DNA of 8,078 nt from the NCBI GenBank assembly GCA_946887385.1, contig CAMPKU010000208.1:1-8078 (forward strand). Reading direction: 5' to 3'. The notes beneath the pieces were generated by a model. That model was not told the origin of the DNA, searched no databases, and was given only the letters and a program-made list of their open reading frames with translations. Made by a program: the position numbers and the translations under genes. The number at the start of each line of letters is the position of its first letter. Position 1 is the stretch's first letter. The stretch comes from an uncultured Gammaproteobacteria bacterium. Its GTDB lineage: Bacteria > Pseudomonadota > Gammaproteobacteria > Rariloculales > Rariloculaceae. This document shows positions 1 through 6,972 of the stretch, one piece after another.

Positions 1-909
1 TCGCTGGACGGCGAGCTCACGGCCACCCTCGCGAACCGGCTGCTCGTGGAGCCCGCAAACCGGCCGATGCTGCAGCACCTCTCGCAGCTGTGGGCACAGC
101 GCCGGCCCCGCGACGCGCTGCCCTGGCTGCTCGCCCATAGCGAGCAGGCGCCGGCAGCCGCGATCGCGCAAGCCGGACTGTCGCTCGCGCGTTCGGATCC
201 CGCCGCGGCGGTGGCCTATCTCGACGCGATTCCGAGCGATCTGCGTCCGGCGTGGATCAGCTCCGTGGCGGAGGGCTACGCACAAGCGGACCCGCGCGCG
301 GCGGCCGCCTGGATTCAGCAGCACCGCGGCGAAGCCGGTTACGAGGCCGCCGTGGCGGCCATCGCCGGCCGCACCGCGGCGGCAGGCGAGCCCGCCGCCG
401 GCGCGCGGCTGCTCGCCGCGATCGACCTCGAGCAAGCGCCCGACGCACCCGCGAGCGCGCGGCAGATTGCGGCCGCGTGGGCGCGCGAGGATCCCGCGGC
501 AGCCGCAGCGTGGGCGCGCGACCTTCGCCACCCCGACGCCGTCGTGGTCGCCGTCAATGCCGTCGCAGCGCGATGGGTCGAGCGCGATGCCGCGGCGGCG
601 CGCCACTGGACGTTCGGCCTACCCTTGGGCGCCGCCCGCGACGCCGCCCTCGTGCAGGTGCTCGGCGCCACGGCGGGCACGACGGCCGCCGATCCGGCGC
701 TGCTCGACGCGTTCTCGAGCAGCGCAGCGCAACAGAGCGGCATCCACGACGCCGTGCGCATGATTGCGCAGCGCGACCCCGAGGCCGCTCGAGAGCTGGC
801 CGATCGCTATCTCACGGACCCCGCGATGCGGCGAGCCGCGGAGCAGTTCCTGGCACAACCGGCCGCGTCGTTCGTGGGCCGGTCGCCGCCGCGCTTGCCC
901 ACGCGCTGA
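1..909 (+). CDS. Ala-rich alpha-helical repeat protein, 5'-truncated by window edge
   Basis: The reading frame is open from the first base to a TGA at 907-909, so this is the C-terminal 302 residues of a longer protein. A GTG at 46 could start translation but has no clear ribosome binding site, and the same frame continues upstream of it. The protein is very rich in Ala, Arg and Asp and shows a degenerate unit of about 31-35 residues, each with a core like DPxAAAxWA. Counting from the GTG, cores lie near residues 51, 82, 116, 149, 181, 216 and 244 (for example EDPAAAAAWARDL and ADPRAAAAWIQQ). This periodicity suggests stacked helical hairpins of the TPR/HEAT-like type, which usually serve as protein-binding scaffolds. 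No catalytic motif is visible. The last 15 or so residues are Pro/Arg-rich and probably disordered. Function is unknown. The next gene starts 45 nt downstream in the same direction, but a shared role cannot be shown. Confidence 0.8.
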   Translation, partial: SLDGELTATLANRLLVEPANRPMLQHLSQLWAQRRPRDALPWLLAHSEQAPAAAIAQAGLSLARSDPAAAVAYLDAIPSDLRPAWISSVAEGYAQADPRAAAAWIQQHRGEAGYEAAVAAIAGRTAAAGEPAAGARLLAAIDLEQAPDAPASARQIAAAWAREDPAAAAAWARDLRHPDAVVVAVNAVAARWVERDAAAARHWTFGLPLGAARDAALVQVLGATAGTTAADPALLDAFSSSAAQQSGIHDAVRMIAQRDPEAARELADRYLTDPAMRRAAEQFLAQPAASFVGRSPPRLPTR

Positions 910-954
910 GCGGAACCCGGTACCATCGTCCGATCCGTACTCGGGGACTTCGCC

Positions 955-2742
955 ATGCCGCGCCGCTCGTCCGCGTTCGCTCTGCTCGGTGTGCTCTGCC
1001 TCGCTAGCGAGGCGCTCGCACAACCCGCGGGCGCCGGCTCCGCGCTGCTGCGCGGCGTGGCCGACGCGCCCGTCACGGACGCCATGCTCCGCGAGCCCGC
1101 TGCCGCCGACTGGCTCATGTACAGCCGCACGTACGACGCGCAGCGCTACAGCCCGCTCGATGAGATCGATCGCGACAACGTGGCGTCGCTCGCGCTCACC
1201 TGGTCGAAGCCGCTCGCGTCGGGGCAGCTCGAGATCATTCCGCTCGTTTACCGCGGTGTGATGTATCTCACCACGCCGGGCAGCCGCGACGGCGGCAGCC
1301 GCGTCGTGGCGCTCGATGCGGCGACCGGCGACACGCTGTGGGAATACGTGCCGCCGAACTCCGCGTCGTCGCGGATCAAGGCGCTCGCGATCTACGGCGA
1401 TCTCATTTATTACACGGCGCCGGCCCCGAGCGGCGAGCCGAACCCGATCGTGGCACTCGAGGCGGCCACGGGCAAAGTGCGCTGGCAAACACCCGTGTCC
1501 GTCGAGACGCACACGGCCGGCGCGCTCGTCGTCGAAGGCAAGGTCATTTCCGGGCGCGCCTGCAACACGGCGCGCTCGAATTGCTACCTCGCGGCGCACG
1601 ACGCGCGCACGGGCAAGGAAGCGTGGCGGTTCCACACGAGCCCCGGCGCCGGCGAGCCGGGCGACGAGTCGTGGGGCGGCGCGCCCGTCGACGCGCGCCG
1701 CGCGGCGGCCTGGGGCTTGCCCGGCAGTTACGATGCCGAGCGGCGAATTTTGTACTGGGGCATCGCCAACCCGATGCCGAACACGCGCGCGGAGCGCCAC
1801 GGCGGCAACGCCGACGCGATTCCACGGCACGCGCCCGCCGATCTCTACAGCAACTCGACGGTCGCGCTCGACCCCGATACCGGCGAGCTCATCTGGCATT
1901 ACCAGCATCTGCCCGGCGACGACTGGGACATGGATGTGGCGCACGAGAAGACGCTGATCCGCACCGTCGTCGATCCCGATCCGCAGCACGTGAAGTGGAT
2001 CAACCCGAACATCGAGCGCGGCGTGGCACGCGACGTGGCGGTCACGGCCGCCGAGGGCGGTGGGCTCTGGCTCAACGACCGCGAAACGGGCGAGTTCCTC
2101 TGGGCGACGCCGTTTCCGTTCGACACGCCGCATTTCACGATCGGCCGCATCGACGTGGAAACCGGCGTCGCGCACTTGAACCCCGACGTGCTGCTGACCG
2201 AGCCGGGCCAAACGAAGCTGATCTGCTACTGGAACACGCGCAGTTTCTGGCCGACGGCGTATTCGCCAAAAGCCAACTCGCTATACGTGCCGTATATCGA
2301 CCACTGCTTGTCGATGACCCGCGCAACGCCGGGGGGCGACGGCGAGCGCCGCACCGGCGGCCTGCGCCCCGGCGCCGTGCAGGCCAAGCTCGCCGGCATC
2401 GCGAAGATCGACATGCGCACGGGCGAGATCCGGCGAATCTACGAAGCGCCGTTGGCCGGCAACGGCGCGATGCTCGCGACCGCCGGCGATCTCTTGTTTT
2501 GGGGCGACATCGGCCAGGTGTTGCGAGCGTTCGACGCCGAGACCGGCGAGATCCTCTGGCAATCCGAGCCGCTCGGCGCGACGGTTCAGACGAGCACGAT
2601 CACGTACGCCGTGAACGGCAAGCAGTACGTGGCCGTCATCAACGCCGAGTCCCTGCTCGGTGCGCAACGGCTCGCGGCCATCGCGGGAGCCGAAATACCC
2701 CCGCATCGCGCGAACTCGATCAACGTTTTTGCACTCCCTTGA
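955..2742 (+). CDS. PQQ-dependent quinoprotein dehydrogenase, exported, no cytochrome domain
   Basis: This 595-residue protein is a quinoprotein beta-propeller of the alcohol/glucose dehydrogenase type. Such enzymes use periplasmic PQQ plus a metal ion to oxidise alcohols or sugars and pass electrons to a cytochrome or quinone. Residues 1-22 form a Sec signal peptide (RR, hydrophobic core, ALA cleavage before Gln23). Propeller blade motifs recur: ALDAATGDTLWEY (119-131), LEAATGKVRWQ (168-178), AHDARTGKEAWRF (214-226), ALDPDTGELIWHY (304-316), DRETGEFLW (375-383), IDMRTGEI (485-492) and FDAETGEILWQ (526-536). The stretch YWGIANP (267-273) matches the metal-ligand Asn region, and DDWDMD (322-327) holds the likely catalytic Asp325. 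Near residue 236 GDESWGG is also family-like. Adjacent cysteines typical of methanol/ethanol dehydrogenases are absent; Cys203 and Cys210 lie there instead. No CxxCH haem motif exists, so electrons must leave through a separate carrier. The ATG is preceded by GGGGA at 943-947. Substrate is not predictable. Confidence 0.93.
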   Translation: MPRRSSAFALLGVLCLASEALAQPAGAGSALLRGVADAPVTDAMLREPAAADWLMYSRTYDAQRYSPLDEIDRDNVASLALTWSKPLASGQLEIIPLVYRGVMYLTTPGSRDGGSRVVALDAATGDTLWEYVPPNSASSRIKALAIYGDLIYYTAPAPSGEPNPIVALEAATGKVRWQTPVSVETHTAGALVVEGKVISGRACNTARSNCYLAAHDARTGKEAWRFHTSPGAGEPGDESWGGAPVDARRAAAWGLPGSYDAERRILYWGIANPMPNTRAERHGGNADAIPRHAPADLYSNSTVALDPDTGELIWHYQHLPGDDWDMDVAHEKTLIRTVVDPDPQHVKWINPNIERGVARDVAVTAAEGGGLWLNDRETGEFLWATPFPFDTPHFTIGRIDVETGVAHLNPDVLLTEPGQTKLICYWNTRSFWPTAYSPKANSLYVPYIDHCLSMTRATPGGDGERRTGGLRPGAVQAKLAGIAKIDMRTGEIRRIYEAPLAGNGAMLATAGDLLFWGDIGQVLRAFDAETGEILWQSEPLGATVQTSTITYAVNGKQYVAVINAESLLGAQRLAAIAGAEIPPHRANSINVFALP

Positions 2743-2749
2743 GGGGTGC
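2731..2749 (+). other. Short stem-loop spanning the stop codon of the quinoprotein gene
   Basis: GCACTCC (2731-2737) can pair with GGGGTGC (2743-2749) around a CTTGA loop. That gives seven pairs, one of them a T-G wobble, and the TGA stop (2740-2742) lies in the loop. No T-tract follows, so it is not a standard factor-independent terminator. It could protect an mRNA end or be chance in GC-rich DNA. Confidence 0.3.
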
Positions 2750-2800
2750 CTGTAAACCGATGCGGGGCCCGGGCCGTTGAGCGGGGTACGCCCTTAAGAC

Positions 2801-2806
2801 GAGGGA
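2801..2806 (+). promoter_or_regulatory. Ribosome binding site of the DUF1800 gene
   Basis: GAGGGA lies 6 nt before the ATG at 2813. An in-frame TAA at 2795-2797 sits just upstream, so the reading frame cannot extend to include a hidden signal peptide. This fixes the start. Confidence 0.75.
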
Positions 2807-2812
2807 TCGTCG

Positions 2813-4261
2813 ATGTTGACTCAGGAAGCCGCCATTGCCGCGAATCGCTTTGGGCTCGGCGCCCGGCCCGGCGACGCGGCCGCGATCGGCAACGACGCCC
2901 GCGGCTGGCTGCTCGAGCAGCTCGAGGCGCCTCGCGCCGCTCGCCCGGCGCCACCCGCGTCCGCGCAGGTGCTAGTCGAAGCTCGCGAGCTGCGCGCCGC
3001 GCGGCAAGTGGCTGCGCAGGCGCGAGCGAATTTCACGCGCTCGCCGGCGGAGCCCACACCCGCATCGCCCGGCATCGACGAGCAAGCCATCCGCGAATTC
3101 GGCGCCTTCATCCGCGAGCACTACGTGACCCAGACGGCCGAGCGGCATCGGCTCGCCCTGACCGCCGAGCAACCGTTCGTGGAACGGCTGGTGCACTTTT
3201 GGAACAACCACTTCGCCGTGTCGGCCGACAAGCAGCCGCTGGCCGCGCTCGCGGGCCTCTACGAGCAGGAAGCGATCCGGCCGTATGTGACCGGCAACTT
3301 CTACGACCTGCTGCTCGCCGTGGAGCGCCATCCCGCGATGCTGCTCTATCTCGACAATCAAGCGTCGATCGGACCGAGCTCGACGACCGCGACGCTGGTG
3401 CGGCGCAATCGCGGCCGCGAGCTCGGCTTGAACGAAAACCTTGGCCGCGAAGTTCTGGAGCTGCACACGCTCGGCGTGAACGGCGGCTACACGCAAGCCG
3501 ACGTGCTCGAGCTCGCGAAGGTGTTGACGGGCTGGTCGATCGGCGGGGCGCTTCGCGAAGCGCGCGGGCCGCTCGCGAGGCTGGCGGCGGACAACGGCAC
3601 GCCCGGCGAGTTTCACTTTCGCGCGCCGCTGCACGAGCCCGGCGACAAGACGATTCTTGGCAAGCGCTATCACGAGCGCGGTGTCGAGGAAGGCGAACAC
3701 GTGCTGCGCGCGCTCGCGCTGCATCCCAGCACGGCGCTGCACCTGGCCACGAAGCTCGCTCGCCACTTCGTGGCCGACGATCCGCCGCCGGCGCTCGTCG
3801 AGCGGCTCGCCGACGTTTATCGGCGCAACGTCGGCGAGCTCACGCCCGTCTATCGCGCGCTGATCGAGGCCGACGAGAGCTGGCGCTCGCCGCACGCAAA
3901 ATTCAAGACGCCGCACGACTTTGTGCTCTCGGCGTATCGCTCGCTCGAACGCGTGCCCGAAGACCTGCGCTCGATCACGGCCTTTCTCACGCAGGCGGGC
4001 CAGCGGCCGTACACGCCCGGCTCACCGGCCGGCTGGCCCGATACGGCGGCTAACTGGAACGGCGGCGAGGCGCTCCTGAAGCGGATCGAGTTCGCGGCCG
4101 CGGCCGGCCGCCGCATCGGCGCGCGCATCGAGCCCTTGAAGCTCGCCGGTGAAGTGCTCGGCGAGCTCGGCGAGCACACGAAGATGAGCATCGGCGATGC
4201 GAAAAGCAGCAGCCAGGGATTCGCCATCTTGCTGGCCTCACCCGAGTTCCAAAGGAGATAG
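2813..4261 (+). CDS. DUF1800 family protein
   Basis: This 482-residue protein belongs to the DUF1800 family, whose biochemical function is not established. Family landmarks run the full length. The N-terminal NRFGLGARPGD is at 11-21, followed by a long helical segment rich in Ala and Arg. ERLVHFWNNHFAVS occupies 124-137 and NENLGREVLELHTLG 207-221. GGYTQADVLELAKVLTGW follows at 224-241, HPSTALHLATKLARHF at 304-319, and the C-terminal LLASPEFQ at 473-480. Length is normal for the family and nothing looks broken. No signal peptide or membrane segment is seen at the N-terminus, and an in-frame stop 16 nt before the ATG rules out a longer start. The downstream DUF1501 gene begins 2 nt after the stop; this pairing recurs in many bacteria and suggests the products work together. 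The conserved His and Asn/Glu-rich motifs (H128, N131, N132, H133, N207, E208, H218) could form a metal or substrate site, but that is inference. Confidence 0.93.
   Translation: MLTQEAAIAANRFGLGARPGDAAAIGNDARGWLLEQLEAPRAARPAPPASAQVLVEARELRAARQVAAQARANFTRSPAEPTPASPGIDEQAIREFGAFIREHYVTQTAERHRLALTAEQPFVERLVHFWNNHFAVSADKQPLAALAGLYEQEAIRPYVTGNFYDLLLAVERHPAMLLYLDNQASIGPSSTTATLVRRNRGRELGLNENLGREVLELHTLGVNGGYTQADVLELAKVLTGWSIGGALREARGPLARLAADNGTPGEFHFRAPLHEPGDKTILGKRYHERGVEEGEHVLRALALHPSTALHLATKLARHFVADDPPPALVERLADVYRRNVGELTPVYRALIEADESWRSPHAKFKTPHDFVLSAYRSLERVPEDLRSITAFLTQAGQRPYTPGSPAGWPDTAANWNGGEALLKRIEFAAAAGRRIGARIEPLKLAGEVLGELGEHTKMSIGDAKSSSQGFAILLASPEFQRR
4251..4257 (+). promoter_or_regulatory. 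Strong ribosome binding site of the DUF1501 gene, inside the end of DUF1800
   Basis: AAAGGAG lies 6 nt before the ATG at 4264 and within the last codons of the DUF1800 gene. It is the best Shine-Dalgarno match in the window. With only 2 nt between the two genes, it points to translational coupling. Confidence 0.85.
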
Positions 4262-4263
4262 CC

Positions 4264-5448
4264 ATGGCGACACGCCGCTCATTGCTAACCACCGGTGCGA
4301 CGTTGACGTTGCTGGCGCCGTTCACGCGGGTCGCCGCGGCGGGACGCGATCGCGACAGCCGCTTGGTGCTGATGATCCTGCGCGGCGGCCTCGACGGGCT
4401 CGGGGCCGTGCCGCCCTACGCCGAGCCCGCGTATGCGCAGTTGCGCGGCCCGATCGCGTTGGCGGCGCCGGGCAACGACGGCGGCGTGCTCGATCTCGAC
4501 GGCACATTCGGTCTGCATCCCGCGCTTGCGAATCTGCATGCGATGTACGAAGCCCGCGAGGCGCTCGTCGTGCACGCAACGGCCACTCCCTACCGCGATC
4601 GTTCGCACTTCGAAGCGCAGAACGTGCTCGAGGCCGGCAGCGCGGCACCGAGTGCCGCTGCGGGCGGGTGGCTCAATCGGGCGCTGGCGGCGCTCCGCGA
4701 TGCCGGCGACGCGCGCGACGCGGTGGCGCTCGCCGACAACGTGCCGCTCGTGCTGCGCGGCGAGCTGGCCGTCACGTCCTGGGCGCCGTCGCGGCTGCCC
4801 GTGCCCGGCGACGACACGCTGCTTCGCGTGCGTGCGCTCTACGAAGCCGCCGATCCTGCGCTGGCGCAGAGTCTGTACGATGCGCTCGAGATCCGGGCAA
4901 TCGTTGGCGACACGAACGAGCAACGCATGGACGGCTTGCGCGTAGCGCCGCTCACGAGCGCGGCCGCACGCTTCCTCGCAAGCCCCGAAGGCCCACGCAT
5001 CGCCGTGCTCGATGCCGGCGGCTGGGACACGCACCAGAACCAAGGCGCGGCGCAAGGGCCCCTCGCGCAGCGCCTCCGCGGCCTCGACACCGGCTTGCAG
5101 ATGCTGAAAACGGAGCTCGGCGAGCACTGGCTCGAGACCACCGTGGTGGTCGTCACGGAATTCGGCCGCGCGGCCGCAGCGAACGGCACCCGCGGCACGG
5201 ATCATGGCACGGCCGGCTGCGCGTTCGTCGCGGGCGGCGCGGTGGCCGGCGGCCGCGTGCTCGCCGATTGGCCGGGCCTTAGCATCCGCGACCTGCACGA
5301 CGGCCGCGATTTGCGGCCGACGACCGACCTGCGCGCGCTGTTCAAAGCCGTGCTGCACGAGCGCTTCGGCGTCGGCGAGGCCGCGCTCGCGCGCACGGTG
5401 TTCCCCGGCAGCGATGCCGTCGAACCGCTCGAAGGCATCACGGTTTAG
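4264..5448 (+). CDS. DUF1501 family protein with Tat-like signal
   Basis: This 394-residue protein belongs to DUF1501, which profile classifications relate to the alkaline phosphatase/sulfatase fold; no enzyme activity is firmly established. The N-terminus has TRRSLLT (3-9), close to the twin-arginine consensus, then a mild hydrophobic stretch and AAA near 24-26, so Tat export is likely. Family landmarks are all present: RGGLDGL (40-46), FGLHPAL (82-88), DRSHFEAQN (112-120), GGWDTHQNQG (252-261), VVTEFGR (296-302) and GTDHGTAG (311-318), followed by ADWPGLSIRDL. Asp44, Asp255, His257, Asp313 and His314 are candidate metal ligands by analogy with the phosphatase superfamily; this assignment is inferred. 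The length is typical and the C-terminus (LRALFKAVLHERFGV) also matches the family. It is the usual partner of the DUF1800 gene immediately upstream and is very probably in the same transcript. Confidence 0.93.
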   Translation: MATRRSLLTTGATLTLLAPFTRVAAAGRDRDSRLVLMILRGGLDGLGAVPPYAEPAYAQLRGPIALAAPGNDGGVLDLDGTFGLHPALANLHAMYEAREALVVHATATPYRDRSHFEAQNVLEAGSAAPSAAAGGWLNRALAALRDAGDARDAVALADNVPLVLRGELAVTSWAPSRLPVPGDDTLLRVRALYEAADPALAQSLYDALEIRAIVGDTNEQRMDGLRVAPLTSAAARFLASPEGPRIAVLDAGGWDTHQNQGAAQGPLAQRLRGLDTGLQMLKTELGEHWLETTVVVVTEFGRAAAANGTRGTDHGTAGCAFVAGGAVAGGRVLADWPGLSIRDLHDGRDLRPTTDLRALFKAVLHERFGVGEAALARTVFPGSDAVEPLEGITV

Positions 5449-5555
5449 CCCTCCGCCGTCGAGCTTGGCGGCGACGAAAATCACGAAGCTCGCGTCATCG
5501 ACATCGCAAGGGACACGTAACCAAGGTAAGTTAACCGGACGCGCTATCGCTTCAG

Positions 5556-5560
5556 CGGAG
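5556..5560 (+). promoter_or_regulatory. Ribosome binding site that sets the amidohydrolase start
   Basis: CGGAG lies 6 nt before the ATG at 5567. That ATG opens directly into a signal peptide. The frame is open further upstream to an ATG at 5204, but that stretch overlaps the DUF1501 gene in another frame and has low-complexity Arg/Ala/Ser composition. Confidence 0.65.
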
Positions 5561-5566
5561 ATTGGC

Positions 5567-6880
5567 ATGCGTACCGCCTTCCACTTCATCGCAGCCGGTT
5601 TGTGCTTGGGATTGTGCGCGGCCGCGCCGGCCGCCGACTTGAAGTTAGGTGCCGACGTAGCCGCCGACTACCGCGAGCGGCTCGCCGCGCTGTTCGACCA
5701 CTTCCACCGCAATCCCGAGCTCTCGGGGCAGGAGATCGAGACGAGCAAGCGGCTCGCGGCCGAGCTGCGCGCGCTGGACTTCGAAGTGACGGAGCGGGTC
5801 GGCAAGACCGGCATCGTCGCGGTCATGCGCAACGGCGCGGGGCCCACCGTGCTGCTGCGCGCCGACATGGACGGCTTGCCCGTCGAGGAAAAGAGCGGTT
5901 TGCCGAACGCGTCGAAGGTGCGCCAAGTCGACCTCGCCGGCGTCGAGCAGTCCGTCATGCACGCCTGCGGCCACGACGTGCACATGACGGCGCTCGTCGG
6001 CGCGGCGCGCCAGCTCGCGGCGCGCAAAGACGCGTGGGCCGGCACGCTCGTCTTGATCGGGCAGCCGGCCGAAGAACGCGCCAGCGGCGCGCGCGACATG
6101 ATCGCCGACGGCTTATACACGCGGTTCCCGAAGCCGGACTACGCGCTCGCCTTCCACGTCTGGTCGCCGATGGCAGCGGGCACGGTCAGCGTGCCGCAAC
6201 GCGTGGCGTGGTCGAGCGCCGACACCGTCGATATCGCCGTGCACGGCGTCGGCACGCACGGCGCATCGCCGCATCGCGGCATCGATCCGGTGCTCGTCGC
6301 GGCACAGATCGTGGTGTCGCTGCAGTCGCTCGTGAGCCGCACGATCGATCCGCTCGAGGACGGCGTGGTCACCGTCGGCGCGATTCACGGCGGCACGAAG
6401 CACAACATCATCGGCGACCGCGTGGACCTGCAATTGACGGTGCGCGCCGACAATCTCGCGACGCGTGCAGCGCTGCTCGAAGGCATCGAGCGCATCGCGA
6501 ACGGCGTCGCGCGCTCGTTCGGTTTGCCGGAGGAGAAGCTGCCCGAGGTCGTCGTCTCGGAGGCGGAGACCACGCCGCCCACGCTCAACGACGAGGCGAC
6601 GGCCGCGCAAATCCAGTCTGCGCTGCGCGCGCATTTCGGCGACGCGCGCGTCCCGGCGCACAAGCGCGATGGCATGGGCGCGGAGGACTTCGCATTCTTC
6701 GGTGCGCCCGAGCACGGCGTGAAGGCCGTGTACTTCTTCGTCGGCGGCACTCCACAGGCCGAGCTCGCCGGAGTGGCCGCTCATCATTCGCCGCTGTTCA
6801 AGATCGCGCCCGAGCCGGCGGTGACCGCCGGCGTCGAGGCCATGATCGTCGGTGCGATGTCGTTGCTCGCGAAGCGCTAG
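5567..6880 (+). CDS. Exported M20-family metallo-amidohydrolase (hippurate/N-acyl amino acid hydrolase-like)
   Basis: This 437-residue protein is a peptidase family M20 (subfamily D) amidohydrolase, a group that cleaves N-acyl amino acids, hippurate or related amides with two metal ions. Residues 1-22 form a Sec signal peptide (hydrophobic FIAAGLCLGL, cleavage near APA), so it probably acts in the periplasm. LLRADMDGLPVEE (96-108) and MHACGHDVHMT (131-141) are hallmark motifs. Expected metal ligands are all present: Cys134, His136, Glu170 (in GQPAEE), His197 (in AFHVWS) and His407 (in AAHHSP). Glu169 is the likely general base. HGVGTHGASPHRGIDP (226-241) starts the lid/dimerisation domain, and GTKHNIIGD (276-284) and GMGAEDFAFFG (369-379) are further family signatures. 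Length fits the family plus a signal. The gene lies 118 nt after DUF1501, so it may have its own promoter. The acyl and amino acid specificity cannot be read from the sequence. The signal lacks a proper lipobox, since Leu precedes Cys17. Confidence 0.92.
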   Translation: MRTAFHFIAAGLCLGLCAAAPAADLKLGADVAADYRERLAALFDHFHRNPELSGQEIETSKRLAAELRALDFEVTERVGKTGIVAVMRNGAGPTVLLRADMDGLPVEEKSGLPNASKVRQVDLAGVEQSVMHACGHDVHMTALVGAARQLAARKDAWAGTLVLIGQPAEERASGARDMIADGLYTRFPKPDYALAFHVWSPMAAGTVSVPQRVAWSSADTVDIAVHGVGTHGASPHRGIDPVLVAAQIVVSLQSLVSRTIDPLEDGVVTVGAIHGGTKHNIIGDRVDLQLTVRADNLATRAALLEGIERIANGVARSFGLPEEKLPEVVVSEAETTPPTLNDEATAAQIQSALRAHFGDARVPAHKRDGMGAEDFAFFGAPEHGVKAVYFFVGGTPQAELAGVAAHHSPLFKIAPEPAVTAGVEAMIVGAMSLLAKR

Positions 6881-6972
6881 AACCGCAAGAAAGCTTTAGT
6901 GCACGCTCTCAATGCTCGAAAACGGCCGTAGCCATTCAAACTATGAGCGCCGAATTACCACACGAGGCCCCG
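6881..6972 (+). promoter_or_regulatory. Spacer with lower GC than its neighbours; weak promoter candidate
   Basis: This 92-nt gap is visibly richer in A and T than the flanking genes. It contains a perfect AAAGCTTT palindrome at 6890-6897. A weak sigma70-like pair can be proposed: TCGAAA at 6916-6921 and AACTAT at 6939-6944, 17 nt apart. Matches to consensus are poor, so this is only a candidate start for transcription of the last gene. Confidence 0.2.
6962..6967 (+). promoter_or_regulatory. Ribosome binding site of the last gene
   Basis: ACGAGG lies 5 nt before the ATG at 6973, which opens into a clear signal peptide. Together they support this start. Confidence 0.6.

Noticed and set aside
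895..926. Promoter-like TTGCCC and TACCAT before the quinoprotein gene
   Set aside because: The spacing is about 20 nt and both boxes are weak matches, so it cannot be told from chance.
619..2211. 530-codon open frame on the - strand opposite the quinoprotein gene
   Set aside because: It is antisense to a gene with unmistakable family motifs. Its translation is Arg/Ala/Val/His-rich without recognisable domains, as expected for a mirror frame in GC-rich DNA.
1338..2780. 480-codon + strand frame overlapping the quinoprotein gene
   Set aside because: Extreme Arg content and total overlap with a clearly real gene mark it as an out-of-frame shadow.
2972..3916. 314-codon open frame on the - strand opposite DUF1800
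   Set aside because: Antisense to a well-supported gene, with no recognisable domain or convincing ribosome binding site.
5453..5471. Possible terminator after DUF1501: CCGCC and GGCGG arms with a 9-nt loop
   Set aside because: The stem is only five pairs and is followed by ACGAAAATC rather than a T-tract, so it is not a credible factor-independent terminator.
5498..5532. Promoter-like TCGACA with TAAGTT before the amidohydrolase gene
   Set aside because: The spacer is about 23 nt, too long for a standard sigma70 promoter. A promoter in this 118-nt gap is possible but not supported by these boxes.
5204..5566. Upstream extension of the amidohydrolase to an ATG at 5204
   Set aside because: It would overlap the conserved end of DUF1501, has low-complexity composition and would bury the signal peptide inside the protein. 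The ATG at 5567 has a ribosome binding site and a proper signal.
4285..5589. 434-codon open frame on the - strand opposite DUF1501
   Set aside because: It covers DUF1501 almost exactly in antisense, has Arg/Ala-biased composition and no family motif.
5609..5620. Lipoprotein signal (lipobox) around Cys17 of the amidohydrolase
   Set aside because: The residue before Cys17 is Leu instead of Gly, Ala or Ser, and a normal signal peptidase I site follows at about residue 22.
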